Source: Metaphire vulgaris (taxonomy: Eukaryota; Annelida; Clitellata; Crassiclitellata; Megascolecidae). From it: a DNA stretch of 64,000 nt. The stretch spans positions 9,325,758 to 9,389,757 of the forward strand of contig CM030867.1 of the NCBI GenBank assembly GCA_018105865.1, in the 5' to 3' direction. Below are positions 37,847 to 56,671 of this stretch, one piece after another. The position numbers were made by a program, and so were the translations under genes. Within the stretch, counting starts at the first letter, position 1. The number at the start of each line of letters is the position of its first letter. The notes below the pieces were generated by a model. That model saw only the letters and a program-made list of their open reading frames with translations. It ran no database searches and was not told the origin of the DNA.

Positions 37847-40680
37847 ATGGAGTACTGTCTTGGGATGGTTTTGTTCACCCTTTGCTGGATTTCGACGCAG
37901 TCCAGCCCAGGATGCAACATTCCTCCGAGGTTCTGGTGTACTTCACCCGATGTTGCGCATGCCTGCCAGGTAGAATTGCGTTTTGTGTGTCTATACCCAG
38001 GCCCGCCGAGAGGGGGCAAATTCCCAGGGGCCCGGCTATCTGTAGTGGCCCGGGCTGGTCCGCAGTTAGGATTGAAGACGCAGAAGTGTTTGGGGCGCCC
38101 GTCAACAAGGCACACGACAGGCTTTAAGTTTTAACTGCTTCCTGAAAGCACTGACACGCAAAAAGAAGTCGTCACCACTTTAGGGGCCCCGCGGCTGTTC
38201 TGCCCAGGGGCCCGGATTTCTCTCAGCGGCCCAGTCTGCACTGCCCTTTGGATATATTGACCATTGCATGGCTTATCATTCACCTTTCCCATAGCTATTT
38301 TAAGAAAGGCTAAGTGCCTAAAAATAAGCAGATACTGTTGTACTACTATGCTCCAAAGCGCTATATAAATCCACAAGAGTTTACTTACCTACTTGCAATG
38401 TGATGTAGTGTAGCATTTGTATAGTGCTTCTTATGTTTCTACTCAGAGACGCTCCAAGCATTGGAGTCGCAAGTTAAAATAATGAGACTAGCTTTCACAT
38501 TGACCAGAATAAGGAGTAAGAAGTGAGGCCCAAATGTGTGGTGTTTATACTACTAAGTAAAAGTAAAGTAAAATCTTGCAAATTTATATGGCATTCTGGT
38601 TTAGTAGGTATCATGGTATCTGGTTATTATTCCTAAGTGCTTTATCTACCGTTGAAATAGCTATGGGGTCCATCCATATAGTACGTACGCACAGAGGGGC
38701 GGGGAGGGTTTAGGAGATTTTGCCTATGTGCACTGTGCAAACGGGGGTTGAAAATATGCCTTTTTTGTGTACGTATTATATGGATGAGCCCATAGCTGAA
38801 GTTTAGTGGTCAGTCGGGCAAGGTCAATTCCAGGTACGAGTCACAGTGGGAATGTGGAAGCAACAATATAAACTATGAGAAAATACACAGAAAGCAACGT
38901 TATTTAATTCTAGATTTGATTTACTAAATTTGTACTAAAACTGCCTTTTCTTATGACTGCCATTAATTTTGGTTCTGTTTCATCATCATCTGCAAGATTT
39001 CTTTATTGGTTCTCTTTTCCATGCATGCATCATATTTCTTCATATTTACTGTATATCCCCATCTCTTGTGCAGAATGCTTTATATGATGTTTTTTAGGTA
39101 ACGCGTCAATGTGATGCGTGGTCCCAACCGGAAACAAATGCACCAAAGGTCAACTTTGCATTATACTACGAAACGCTTTGTCCGGACTGCAAAGAATTTA
39201 CAGCGGGGCAGCTTTCGCCAGTATTCTTCAAAATTGGAGACATTATGAATTTGGACTTGGTTCCATATGGAAATGCTATGGTTTGTATTTGTGGAAAAGT
39301 GATTTGTTTAAACTGGGTGCATGGCATTTTTCCAGTAAAATTAAAGCACGTTTTATTTCATGTCCAGAACTTTTACTCTATTTATGAACTACTTTTATGC
39401 TAGAGATCATGGATTTACTCCTAATGTACTAATTGTACTTACTTATCGCAATCTGATTCTCGTGCTAGTAAAACCAATGAACCAAATAGCTTGTATTACT
39501 TATTGAAATGTTTGATTTTATGCTGCAAACTTATTTCTTCTATGCTTGTTTTTTTCCCCTGTGCCAGCAAAAGCAAGTGGGAGACAAATGGGAGTTTACA
39601 TGTCAGCATGGACCCATGGAATGCCTTGGGAATCTGATTCAGGTAGAAACGGGTGGATCTTCATTGATTTCTTTGTAGATTATGGTAGATTATCACTCAA
39701 CTATAAATACAGTGGCTAAATACAATACATAGACACAATAAATACACATACAATACATAAAGATAACATAATTTTGGACATATAATGAGGAAGACCAGAA
39801 TAGAAGGCCTAGTAGCTACTGGAAAAGTAGAAGGCAAAATAGCAAGAGGAAGAAAAAATGATGTCCTCCAACAGTCTACTGGTTACTAAAGTAAAAGGGG
39901 TAAATACAGAATTAGAACTTGTGCAATCTACAAACAACGAAGAGAAGTGGAAGTCCATGGTCGCCAATGTAGAAATATATGGCACCTGAAGAAGAAGAAG
40001 AAGAAGTATATGAATACAATAAAATCAAGCACAATCCCATTTTAGTACTAACTTAGTGCTGTAATGTGAGAAATAAATTGATTGATTGATTGAAATAAAT
40101 TGATTGATTGATTGATTGAGGTTCTCATGGTAAAGTTACCATGGGAACCTCTTGTATTTTCCAGGAGCGCCTCTGAGTAGAAGTAGAAGAGGCGCTATAC
40201 AAATGCCACATTACATTACTTTGCCACGTTACATTACATTTTCATGTTAGTGATTGGCTAAAACAATAGAACTAGAACCTGGCACAGTTCGTGGCATTTT
40301 GGTCTTCCTTACCGACTTGTAGAATTTATGAAGATTACATTGAATCTTACTCACTTAAATAAGTAAGTAAGTGTGAATTGCTTTATTCTGATGACTTTAA
40401 GGACCTTATGATTGTTCCTATTGTAGACTTGTGCCATTCACATCATTGGCAACATGAGTCGTGCATATCCATTTGTAGGCTGCATGGAAGAATCGGAGCA
40501 GATGCCGAATATCAGCGGATTGCAGGTTGTTTAGACAATTTCTTTATCTTTCTTCTTTATCTTTCTCGAGTTCATTTGTTGCGCCGCAACTTTTACTTAA
40601 CGCATCATCTAAAATCAAAGTCAAAATAGCTTTGACATAATTTGTTTGTTTTAAATTTGCAGATTCCTTTCTTATTGTTG

Positions 40681-40748
<68 letters not shown>

Positions 40749-40832
40749 TAAGACAATTTATATAGCACAGCAAAAAGAACTGGAGATAAAGTCAAGAGCA
40801 ACTTTACAAAGGAGTCACATAAGATATGTTAA

Positions 40833-40897
<65 letters not shown>

Positions 40898-41609
40898 CAT
40901 ATATATCCCACTTGAAAATAGATTGTACGTAATGAAAGCTACTGTTGATGTTAATGGACTTTGTTCACCTTGGGGCCATGTACTGTATGCCATATACTTA
41001 TGTATCACATTTGGGGACATGGGATAGGTCAATCTTACCCTGAATACGAAAACTATATACGTGCTGTAAAACTGTACAGTGTAATAATTTTCAGTCAGAT
41101 TGTTTCTTGAAAAGTTATGAAAGTAAAAGAGCAAAATTCTGTCGTGTAGTCTGGTTACTTTTTCATAGAAATTATATAAATTAGACAGGTCCTTTTCTCG
41201 CGGGAACCCATTGCTTTGGAATGCCTTGACTGCAGTGACTGAGGCCAACTCTGCTGGACTGTTCTGAGAGAACTAAAGACGCACCTTTTTAGTTTAGAAT
41301 ATGGTTGACTTTTGTGTGTTGGAGCGCCCAAAAAGATGTTTTCTGCATAACCTAGTGCACAAAGCTATAGAAATTGTCTTGAAATAAATAAATAAATAAT
41401 AAATAAATATCGTTAATATATTTTAAGTACTATTTAACACAAGAGGAAGAGGAAGATCTAGGGAAAAAAGTGGAGAGATAACATCAAAGAAGACTTCGAA
41501 AGATATCGAATGACAATAATAGATGGAATGAGATTAACAACTGGAAAAAGATAAATGGAAAAGTTTTGTTGTCTAGCCATTGCCGCTAATGAGTTGGCAG
41601 AAAGCAACT

Positions 41610-41695
<86 letters not shown>

Positions 41696-42110
41696 TGACT
41701 ATTTAACTCAAATTTTGTGTCTACCTATTACCGCTAATGAGCTGGCAGAAAGCAACTATGGTGGTGGTGGTGGTGGTGGTGGTTTGACACTAAGACTATT
41801 TTAAGTTGCCTGGTGAAAACAGCTGAAATTTTGTGAGAAGTACTGATTTGCATATAGTATTTTATTTTTGAATTGTCATGTCATTAATTGCTGCAGTTTT
41901 AGAGTGTTATGTTTTTGCATTCAGTGTGCTAAACAGTTTGGAATCGACTATAAAGCCATTTTGAATTGTGTCGACGGTCCGCTTGGAAATAAGCTCGAGC
42001 ATGAGATGGCTGTCAAGACTGAAAAGTTAGACCAGGCTAATGCTTGTTTCCTTGAACTTACTCTTAACTTAACTCACAGCATTGATTCACTCACTAAGAG
42101 TTCAATTTAG
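37847..42110 (+). CDS. IFI30: Gamma-interferon-inducible lysosomal thiol reductase (GILT)
   Basis: Soluble lysosomal enzyme that reduces protein disulfides. Exons: 37847-37969, 39098-39280, 39568-39642, 40427-40525 and 41925-42110, all phase 0, GT-AG. About 221 residues (human about 250). Order: signal peptide (about 1-22), a short saposin-like N-terminal part (CNIPPRFWCTSPDVAHAC), thioredoxin-fold core VNFALYYETLCPDC with the CxxC active site at residues 69-72, LVPYGNA, the GILT signature CQHGPMEC (114-121), then CAIHIIG, FVGCMEE and CAKQFGIDYKAILNC. The last exon is open to a TAG at 42108, but the usual VPWVxxNG segment is absent, and I found no further exon before RAB2. Either a distal exon was missed (possible donor at 42026) or the C-terminus has diverged. 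The gene symbol is by homology. Confidence 0.9.
38150..38400. repeat. Repeat fragments in GILT intron 1
   Basis: 'ggggcccggctatctgtagtgg' and its inverted partner (38020-38230) resemble a TIR element. 38250-38395 is a solo copy of the 3' end of the LINE at 33370 ('agctattttaagaaaggct', 'gcgctatataaatccacaag'). Confidence 0.55.
38671..38795. mobile_element. Short TIR element (tccatccatatagtacgt)
   Basis: About 125 bp. The left 'ggtccatccatatagtacgt' and right 'acgtattatatggatgagcc' are inverted repeats. GILT intron 1. Confidence 0.55.
39780..40012 (+). pseudogene. LINE 3' fragment with (GAA)n tail
   Basis: Reads MRKTRIEGLVATGKVEGK and ARGRKND, a reverse-transcriptase C-terminal tail, and ends in a short GAA run. 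GILT intron 3. Confidence 0.5.
40676..40900. repeat. (ATT)n, element 3' tail and (TA)n
   Basis: (ATT)n 40676-40748 joined to 'gacaatttatatagcacag' and 'tttacaaaggagtcac' (copy of 168-240), then (TA)n 40837-40892. GILT intron 4. Confidence 0.8.
41440..41790 (+). pseudogene. RTE-like LINE 3' ends with (GAT)n/(GAC)n and (GGT)n tails
   Basis: GRGRSREKWRDNIKEDFERY, then AIAANELAESNY running into (GAT)n and (GAC)n (41610-41697). A second copy of the 'gctaatgagctggcagaaagc' end at 41730-41757 runs into (GGT)n. Confidence 0.7.
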
Positions 42111-42546
42111 CTTTGTGCTGTCTTCAATAACATATTGGTATCCTGTTTTGAGGAATTAGCAGACGTAAAGCAATATTTAAGTGGAAATAGTGCAGGTGAC
42201 AGTTCAGTTAATTTACATCTGATCAGATCTAGTCTTATCTAAACTTATATACAGTAGAACCTCGTTATATCGAACGCGCTTATGTCAAAGGTAAATTCTT
42301 GTGCAAGAATATTTGATTAATTATTAAGTACAAGAGTGACTTTGATAGCTGTGTTTTAATTACAGTGAAGAAGTTACCTTAAATAAGTATATAGCCATAT
42401 TCAGTGCAAAAAGCAAGTGCATAATTACAAGTGCAGTGACACTACTGCAAAGGTTTTGAACTAGTTACACTGACTATTTAATCATAATGCAACCCACTTC
42501 TCTTTACCACATAAAGTTCAGTGGCTTCTTGTTAGAACATTCAATG

Positions 42547-42862
42547 CATGGTTATTTCTAGGATTGTGAATTTTTGGGGTGTCGGGAAAATCTGGGGGAG
42601 TGTCGGAATTTGGAAGTCTCTGCCAAAAAAGGCTGACAAGCAAAAAAACGTTATCAAGTCTCAAAAAAGGCTGACAAGCAAAAAAATTTTATCAAGTCTC
42701 AAAAAGGCTGATCAAAGAAAAGTCATCTGAGAATAAAAGTGGTGGTGTACTTCTCCATTGGGGTTCAGGCTAATTACTATGCATTTTGTATGTCACCATT
42801 GTCACATAACCAAATTTTGGGGTGTTGACCTTAAATTGGGGGTTAGGTGTAAAATATCCCTG
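42547..42862. mobile_element. hAT-like MITE, CAGGGATATTT family, with three GCTTGTCA motifs
   Basis: 316 bp. Right end AAAATATCCCTG; the left end is decayed. Exact 8-bp duplication ATTCAATG at 42539-42546 and 42863-42870. Motif units 'aaaaaggctgacaagcaaaa' lie at 42624, 42661 and 42698. Confidence 0.8.
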
Positions 42863-43888
42863 ATTCAATGTCTAACTCACACTCATTACACCCAGGCCTG
42901 CAATGAGGCACAAGGATTTCATATTAACCTTCAGCAAGCACAAAAATTATATTGGCAAACTGATCATTACTAACAAATGGCTTGTAAAGGCATATCCAAG
43001 ACAACTAAACACAAAATTGCCATGGATATACTGTACTGTATATAGTGATGGAAAAGTCTGCTAGGTCAACTACAAGCTGTGCTAGGTCGATTAATACAGT
43101 AGCTACCAGCAAATTTTAAAATCAACGTACAAGAAATTTGTAATACATCTCCAACATCCAAACATTCTCTTGTAGAACTGGGCATTCAGCATGATTTTCA
43201 TTTAAATTGAATGCTGCAGTATATATGCACAGTATAATACAATGCAACTTGTGGAAACAAGTCAAAGCAATTTGTACCTACTAACCTTTCAATTGGCAAA
43301 TGAAACAGCTACCAATAAACACCACTACCCACAAAACACAATTGCAATCTAAGCAGTGCTCCACAAACAACACAAAGTTGCTTAAATAAATCTCATATCT
43401 GGTTAGCTTAATATAGCTAGGAAATATTCTACAGAATTTTATCGCCTTCAGAACGTTATCGTACCAGCAGAAGCGCGATCATAAACAACACTACGAAAAA
43501 AATTAAACGACAAGCTAAAGAGATGTGCAACTATTAGTTTAAAATCATACTAACTTTCACAATGACAACATCGGCTGGAATACAACATTTAAATTAACAC
43601 GTAAATATATACATACAATGTGTGGGCGTTTGTTCTCAAAATTCTCATTGATCTCAGTGCAAAAAAGCACTGCCAAGCATTTTACCATCTGTGTAATCTT
43701 GTGTTCAGTTACCTGCAAGCTAAACAATATGGTAAGCTAAGACGTTATTTGAAAAAAAATTATAAAGTCATTATAAGTATAAGCATTGTCTTAGATGTTC
43801 AGGAAGTTTCAATGAAGATCCATGATCATTGTTTTCACAAAACGATTACAGATATTTAGCTACCACATAAGAAACGGCAAAAGACGAC

Positions 43889-43968
43889 TTAACCCTTAAA
43901 CGGCCGGAACCGAGCATACTCAGTTACATTGCATGTAGTTACAAAGTATCGGACGGTTTAAGGGTTAA
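43889..43968. mobile_element. TTAA-flanked miniature element (piggyBac-like)
   Basis: 80 bp. TTAA-CCCTTAAACGG and CGGTTTAAGGG-TTAA, a good inverted repeat. Reverse sibling of 749-828. Confidence 0.7.
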
Positions 43969-44326
43969 GTCTAAGTGAAATTTCCAGAAAACTGTGGCAA
44001 ATAAATGAACATATTTCATCCCACCAACCTCAAGTAAAGATACCGACAGCTATAACCTACGAAATAATTACACGTACTTACATCCATCAACAACATATTT
44101 GCTATGCCGACAATAGGTAACCGAGAAACGTGAAAACCAAAAGCCTAGTGAATCAAAAACCAGAGACAAAAATAAAAAAATTAAAGTTAATCTCAAACAT
44201 GACAAATTCACTCAAGATTCGTTTGCGATAGCACCTCTCCAACGAAACATTTTAAATTCCTGCACAATTTCTCATAAGCGAATATAAATAGCAAGGTGCC
44301 GACTTCATTGTTCCAAGTGGCGCCGC

Positions 44327-51178
<6,852 letters not shown>

Positions 51179-52209
51179 TGCGATCGGCTCCTTCGCCTTT
51201 AATAATAAGCATCAACAGCACAGATGCATTTCCGGTTTCATCTTTATTATTATTATTATATGTAAGGAAGTAAGTAAATTCTCGTTTTATTTATATAGCG
51301 CCATAAATAGTACAACAGTTGCTGCTTAATTATTCTTAGGAGCTTAGCCTTTCTTAAAATAGTTACAGAAATGTGAATGATCAGCCAGGCAATGGTCATT
51401 ATATCTGAAGGAAAGTGAAGCTAGATATCCCATTTATATAGCGCTTATTTGGCATTGGTCCTCAACCCCTCAATAAATACGCCTACAAATTGTTAGGTGC
51501 CTTTGACTTTAGCCTTAGTTATGCCTACGGTGCCGAATAAATTGTCCTGTATAAATAAATAAATAAAAATAAATACAGTCTAATCAACTGACAAACAACA
51601 AGAATTGAAGAAATTATGAAGATATTGACCAACTTAATTATGTTAACAATTTTTGGACATTTTTACCCCCTTCCCCTTGCCAACAACTGTCAACTTTCAG
51701 TGACCCCCTATAATTATGTCAAAAACTTTTGACACCCCCCCTCCCCCCACTAAGACCAGTGACGTGTTCCTTTACAAATTTAGAATATAATTATTTTGCA
51801 GCGATGAGACCTCTTTCCCTTTCTTTTGTTCATCAAGTGTCATAATGTGGTGGTGATTACCTTGTTTTTTGCTTGTCAACCTTTTTCCGTTGTAATAAAT
51901 AGTATTCCATGAAATTTAATATTTTTTATCATTTGTAGAAAAATGAAATTGTTGACGTCAGCTTCTCTTGACTCTCCTCCCCTTTGTCAACAACTGTCAA
52001 ACTTGTTTTTTTAAACCTCATCTAATTTGTAGGCGTAATTAATGGACAGCCCCTAACCTAAATGAGGGCAAAGCAGTAGACGTACGTAATATATCTACAT
52101 TTTGCAAAGCTTCCGATAAACAGCCCCATACCAGACTGACTGACAAATTGAAGTCCCGTGGAATACGAGCGTAGTCTATAGAAATACCTTAATTGTCAGG
52201 CTTGAAGAG

Positions 52210-52396
52210 CAGTGGCGGCTCCACAGGGGGTCCGGGGGGCCCGTGCATGCCTCCCTATTGAGTGCCTGGCCCCCAGTGCCCCTCTGTTTGGACCTATATT
52301 TAATACTATACATACCTAACAACAATTGGTTGGTCCCCATGATTAGAGACAACTTGAATTACGCCCCCACTTGCCCTGTCCCTGGAGCCGCCACTG
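52210..52396. mobile_element. hAT-like MITE, CAGTGGCGGCTC family
   Basis: 187 bp with matching ends CAGTGGCGGCTCCA and TGGAGCCGCCACTG. TGAAGAG direct repeat at 52203-52209 and 52397-52403. Confidence 0.8.
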
Positions 52397-52504
52397 TGAA
52401 GAGATAGGCCCTGCACTGTAGTTTTCTTGAAAAGCGTCTTATCCCGAACAGCGTTCAACTTTAAGACAACTTGAATTAAGTGGTAGGCCTATTAGTACCC
52501 TGTC

Positions 52505-52624
52505 CAGGGGCGTAACCAGGAATTTGATTTGGGAGGGTATAATGTGATTGGGTGAGGGTATAAATCTTTAAAACGTCGAAAATCTTACAAAAACATATTA
52601 AAAACCTTAAGGTAGCCTGATTTG

Positions 52625-52681
<57 letters not shown>

Positions 52682-52700
52682 CCCCGTCGCTACGCCCCTG
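52505..52700. mobile_element. hAT-like MITE containing (AT)n
   Basis: 196 bp. Ends CAGGGGCGTAACC and CGCTACGCCCCTG. Exact 8-bp duplication ACCCTGTC at 52497-52504 and 52701-52708. Interior (AT)n at 52628-52678. Confidence 0.85.
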
Positions 52701-52994
52701 ACCCTGTCATAAATGCTGATGTTGCAAGTTTTGAAACCGTTCCGGAAGGTGCTCATAAAAAGCCCATAGGTGATGACGTCAGAGACAACCAGCTATGAGC
52801 GCGATTATCTCTGACGTCACATTCGTCTCTTAGCAACGTTTCTGGAAGGCGAAAGACCGGGAACACGCGTTTTATACTTGTTAAAAATAGGACGCTTTGA
52901 ATAATATTATAAGCATCAATTTATAAGACATTAAATCCTGTTATTTTGCCATTATATTTCTTTCACAATATTCGTCGTTGAATATATACATCAG

Positions 52995-55774
52995 ATGATT
53001 CTCCCCCTTTGGTCAAAGATATGCGGTATCATTGTGGTCGGCACCGTGGTCTTCAAGGTCTACGAGAGATTCAAGAAGAGTCCGTAAGTTACTATGGATC
53101 AAAACGTTCCCACTAGTATCAGTTGATTCAGTTATATAAGTAAGTAAAATCTTGTGAATTTATATAGCGCTTAGACGGACGGAGGGAGGGACTGGCCCCA
53201 TTATTCTAGATGGGACGGGTCGTGTGATTTGCGCAAAACCGTCGAGAAATTTTGGAGTCGGTAGGGTAATCTAAGAGAGTATGCTTAAACTTTCAACCTG
53301 CAGTGTTTATTCTAGGCCTGTGGGGGTCCCAAGTATGAAAATCCCCCTCCCAAAAAAAAAAAAATCTATATGTTGCATTGGGGATGAAAATTTCTCCCAA
53401 AAGTGTGACGAAAAGGGTTTTTTAAATATCTCCCCCAAACATGTAAAACTCCCCAATGTCAAGGTGGCTAGAATAAACACTGCTGTTCAACCTGGAAATG
53501 CCGATGTGCCCACTGCCCCCCATTCCGAAGACCTGTCTATACGTCAATGGTTGAAATAGCTAGAAACAAAGTGTAGCGGTCAGGCGGGAAAGGTAAATTT
53601 CAAAGATTAGTTAAATAAATAATTTATTAATTAATTATTAACTTATTAGTAAGCTTAGAGAAATTCTACCAGAACAGCCGGTTAATCAATTTGCTGTCAG
53701 GCATGGCTTTTAAGTGTTTTTAAATATTGGTCAAGACTGCCATAATGTGAAATCTAATGATACTTTGTTATAGAACTTATAGTTGGCCGTTCGAATCAAC
53801 CACGGGTCTGTCCTCCTGGTAAGTTTCCGACTGTTTCCTTATCAATCATAAAGAATTTTGAATGAGATTTTAGCAATAAACAATTTCAACTGCTCCAAGA
53901 ATTTCGGATTCAATTGGAATTCATCGCCAAACATCAAGTCCTCTTCATTCACTGATAAATATATAATCTAATCTAATCTTAAACTTCTATAGCGCCACTT
54001 CATAATGCATTAATGCTGATATCGCATTTGGGACTGCGTATTATCGATTGGCTTCGCAGCGATGACAAATTTCAAATTTTCAAATTTCAGGTTGCCCCCC
54101 TATTTTAAACCGGCATCCCCAACGCCCCCCTCCCCATTTCAGCTATGGGACGACTTTTCTTTTTTGCTTGTCAAACTTTTTGGCAGAGGACCCCATAATT
54201 TACCGACACCTCCCCCCCAATCGATAATCTTAAAAATTAACTCTGGCTGGTAGCAATTTGAGTCTGGGCGTGAATTCATAGGTCTATAACGATTGATGTT
54301 ATGGAAACAAGTAAGTAGGTAAGTGAATAAATAAACTCTCGTGAATTTTTAAAGTGCTTTATATATATATATATATTATTGTAATTTATATTGCGCTTTA
54401 AATTGACTCTAAAATACTTTACGTCCAAACTGTCCAGTCATTCATTCTCTGTGAGAACGGGGGTTTTGTCTAATATATCGTTCGTCTTCCGCAGCAACAT
54501 GGAGTTGGAGTTGAAGGTCGGCCAATTGAAGATCGACGAAGGATCTCTCCGCCTCAAGTTCAGCAACCGCTTCGAGAGCTCGACGGAACATGTTCCCGGT
54601 CAGGCAACGGGCCGCCCTGCTGGCAAGTCCCTCGAAGACACGAACTACCTTTCGGACAGAATTCTGTCTCAGTTGCAGGACTGGAGGCTGAACTTCGAGG
54701 ATGTTCTTACGTCGGATCACCGTCGACCAGTGGTTGATCTTTGCTGCCATCGTTGGGGCCCTGGTCTGCACAGGTAGGCCCAGTGTTTAATCCGTTCCAT
54801 AATTTTCGACCTCCAGTCAGGCCGTCAGTGGGGGAGGGAGTGGGGGAGGGAGGTGGCAGGGGCGGAAGATGGCAGAGTGGGTTACGTGCTGGAGCGTCAG
54901 GCTGACGGAGCGGGTTCAAACCCCGTTAATGCCCCTATAGTGGCTTTCACACACACACAGGCAGTAATGCCTTCTAAGCCACTTTAAATCATGCTAAGTT
55001 TAAACCCCAGTAAACCTCCCCTGGATGATAAACATCGAAACAACCGAGTCTGTGAACTAGGCCTATGGGATCGTTTTGTGCTTTGTTCTAATGGGCTTCT
55101 TGGGCTTCTAAGATACTATTTCTTGACCATCTTATTGTACAATGTACATGCATTGTTGATGCTATTTTCATGTCCGTTTGCTTTTGTCTTTAGTTGCACT
55201 GGCAAGAAGCTTCTGCGCTTCGAAGGTACAGTAATTTGTACAAAAACTCAGCCTAACATTTCGAGCTGAAATTTTAACATTAGTTCTATTAATGACGATT
55301 TTATATATCGCTTTGTGTCACGAAATACGACGGTACTCTTTCGGGCGTCTTTACTTTTATTCTAACTTCATGGGCTATTTAGAGTCAGGAAGTTAAACTG
55401 AAAATCGCAAATTACGTCCATTAAAACCATCGACAACAGCCCAGGGATACTTTTACACCCCCTACCCCAATTTGCAACCGACACCCCCTCCCCCAACCTC
55501 AGCTATGGATGACTTTTTTTGCTCGTCAGACTTTTTGGCAGGGGACCCCAGAATTTACGGACCTCCCACCAAATTGATCATCCTAGAAATAACCCTGCAA
55601 CAGCCTCACTGCCTTTTTGGATATATAATGACCATTCTGACCATGGATGACCATTCACCTTTCCCAAGTGCTATAATTAATTTATGAAAGGTTAAGCGCT
55701 TAAGAATAAGCAGCTATAGCCTACTGTTGTATACTGCTACACTCCAAAGCGCTATATATAAATCCACGAGATTG

Positions 55775-55810
<36 letters not shown>

Positions 55811-55819
55811 GACTGACTG

Positions 55820-55851
<32 letters not shown>

Positions 55852-55856
55852 TCTTC

Positions 55857-55895
<39 letters not shown>

Positions 55896-56070
55896 GCAAC
55901 AGATGGGGATCGACCTCCCTTCGGGACCCCACCGACCGCCGGACGGAGCGCCGCCGACACTCTCGGACCGGTCGCCGTCGTCCGGGGAGATGGAGGAGAG
56001 AGGCGACGGCGGCAGCAGCACCGAAGGCACCCCGAGTGGCCCGTGGCGGTGGCCCGTCGGGCCCGTCTAA
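52995..56070 (+). CDS. Unrecognised putative two-span membrane protein
   Basis: No family recognised. Proposed exons: 52995-53083, 53774-53818, 54495-54773, 55194-55225 and 55903-56070, GT-AG. Exon 1 gives an N-terminal membrane segment (CGIIVVGTVVF) then a basic VYERFKKSP. Exon 3 begins NMELELKVGQLKIDEGSLRL in a G/C-third-base frame to about 54697. There the G/C-third-base pattern moves by one base into MFLRRITVDQWLIFAAIVGA, a good second membrane segment, and exons 4-5 continue from it (VALARSFCASK, then a Pro/Ser/Gly-rich tail, stop at 56068). One extra base near 54700 would reconcile these. Without a shift, the frame could instead join an exon at 59642 (FQIEHLQAILNY...). Exon 5 is the weakest call, since its acceptor sits in a CTTA satellite. 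Confidence 0.5.
53301..53482. mobile_element. hAT-like MITE, CAGTGTTTATTCTAG family
   Basis: Intact ends CAGTGTTTATTCTAG and CTAGAATAAACACTG. A TTCAACCTG repeat lies at both sides but is offset by 3 bp on the right. Intron 1 of the putative membrane protein. Confidence 0.75.
54088..54247. mobile_element. Decayed MITE with GCTTGTCA motif
   Basis: Same order of blocks as 55442-55597 ('cccaacgcccccctcccc', 'cagctatggga', motif at 54150-54186, 'ggcagaggacccca'). Ends degraded. Confidence 0.6.
54863..54990 (+). mobile_element. tRNA-derived SINE, second copy
   Basis: Near-identical to 10805-10935 through the A- and B-box-like parts and the tail. Confidence 0.75.
55442..55597. mobile_element. hAT-like MITE, CAGGGATATTT family, with GCTTGTCA motif
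   Basis: 156 bp. Left CAGGGATACTTTT, right AGAAATAACCCTG. Exact 8-bp duplication CAACAGCC at 55434-55441 and 55598-55605. Motif at 55507-55540. Confidence 0.85.
55610..55896 (+). repeat. LINE 3' end and (CTTA)n satellite
   Basis: Solo 3' end of the LINE type at 33370, running into about 110 bp of CTTA units (with a few CTGA) that end at the proposed exon 5 acceptor. Confidence 0.75.
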
Positions 56071-56186
56071 GGCAGGCTTTCTCCGGGGGGACGACGCGGT
56101 CAAGGCCACGCTGCCTGCCCCGAGCGATGTGACCAATGCAAATTCCGTTGACTGTTTTGAGACGCTCCTATTAAAGACACGCTTAT

Positions 56187-56264
56187 TTAACCCCATTAAC
56201 CGTGTAAACTGTAACTCAATGTAAAATGGACGGATATATCAGGGATCCCCAGTTAAGGGGTTAA
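56187..56264. mobile_element. TTAA-flanked miniature element (piggyBac-like)
   Basis: 78 bp, TTAA at both ends, interior ACTCAATGTAAAATGGACGG as in 46939-47018. Confidence 0.75.
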
Positions 56265-56265
56265 C

Positions 56266-56500
<235 letters not shown>

Positions 56501-56590
56501 AGGCACCGCAGTGCAAAATCGAGTTGTCTATTGCTGGAAGCGAACTTTTCGATGACATTGTCTATGGGTAGCCTATGTCCATATTTTTGT

Positions 56591-56593
<3 letters not shown>

Positions 56594-56668
<75 letters not shown>
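56594..56668. repeat. (AT)n microsatellite
   Basis: About 75 bp of alternating AT. Confidence 0.95.

Positions 56669-56671
<3 letters not shown>

Larger units (their letters stand above)
42111..44326. other. Convergent intergenic region, GILT/RAB2
   Basis: No gene recognised. Contains a pogo/Tigger-type end at 42254-42285 ('cagtagaacctcgttatatc'), the MITE at 42547-42862, the TTAA element at 43889 and presumably both 3' UTRs. Confidence 0.5.
51179..52994. promoter_or_regulatory. Divergent intergenic region, RAB2 / putative membrane protein
   Basis: 1.8 kb between divergent starts; promoters inferred near each end. The middle holds a LINE tail (51265-51430), a GCTTGTCA motif (51853-51889) and two MITEs. 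Confidence 0.45.

Noticed and set aside
41600..41790. CRISPR-like regular repeats
   Set aside because: Simple GAT/GAC/GGT microsatellite without spacers, in an animal genome.
54442..54771. Minus-strand 109-residue frame opposite exon 3 of the membrane protein
   Set aside because: The plus strand has matching acceptor and donor and better third-base pattern; the minus frame has no splice signals.
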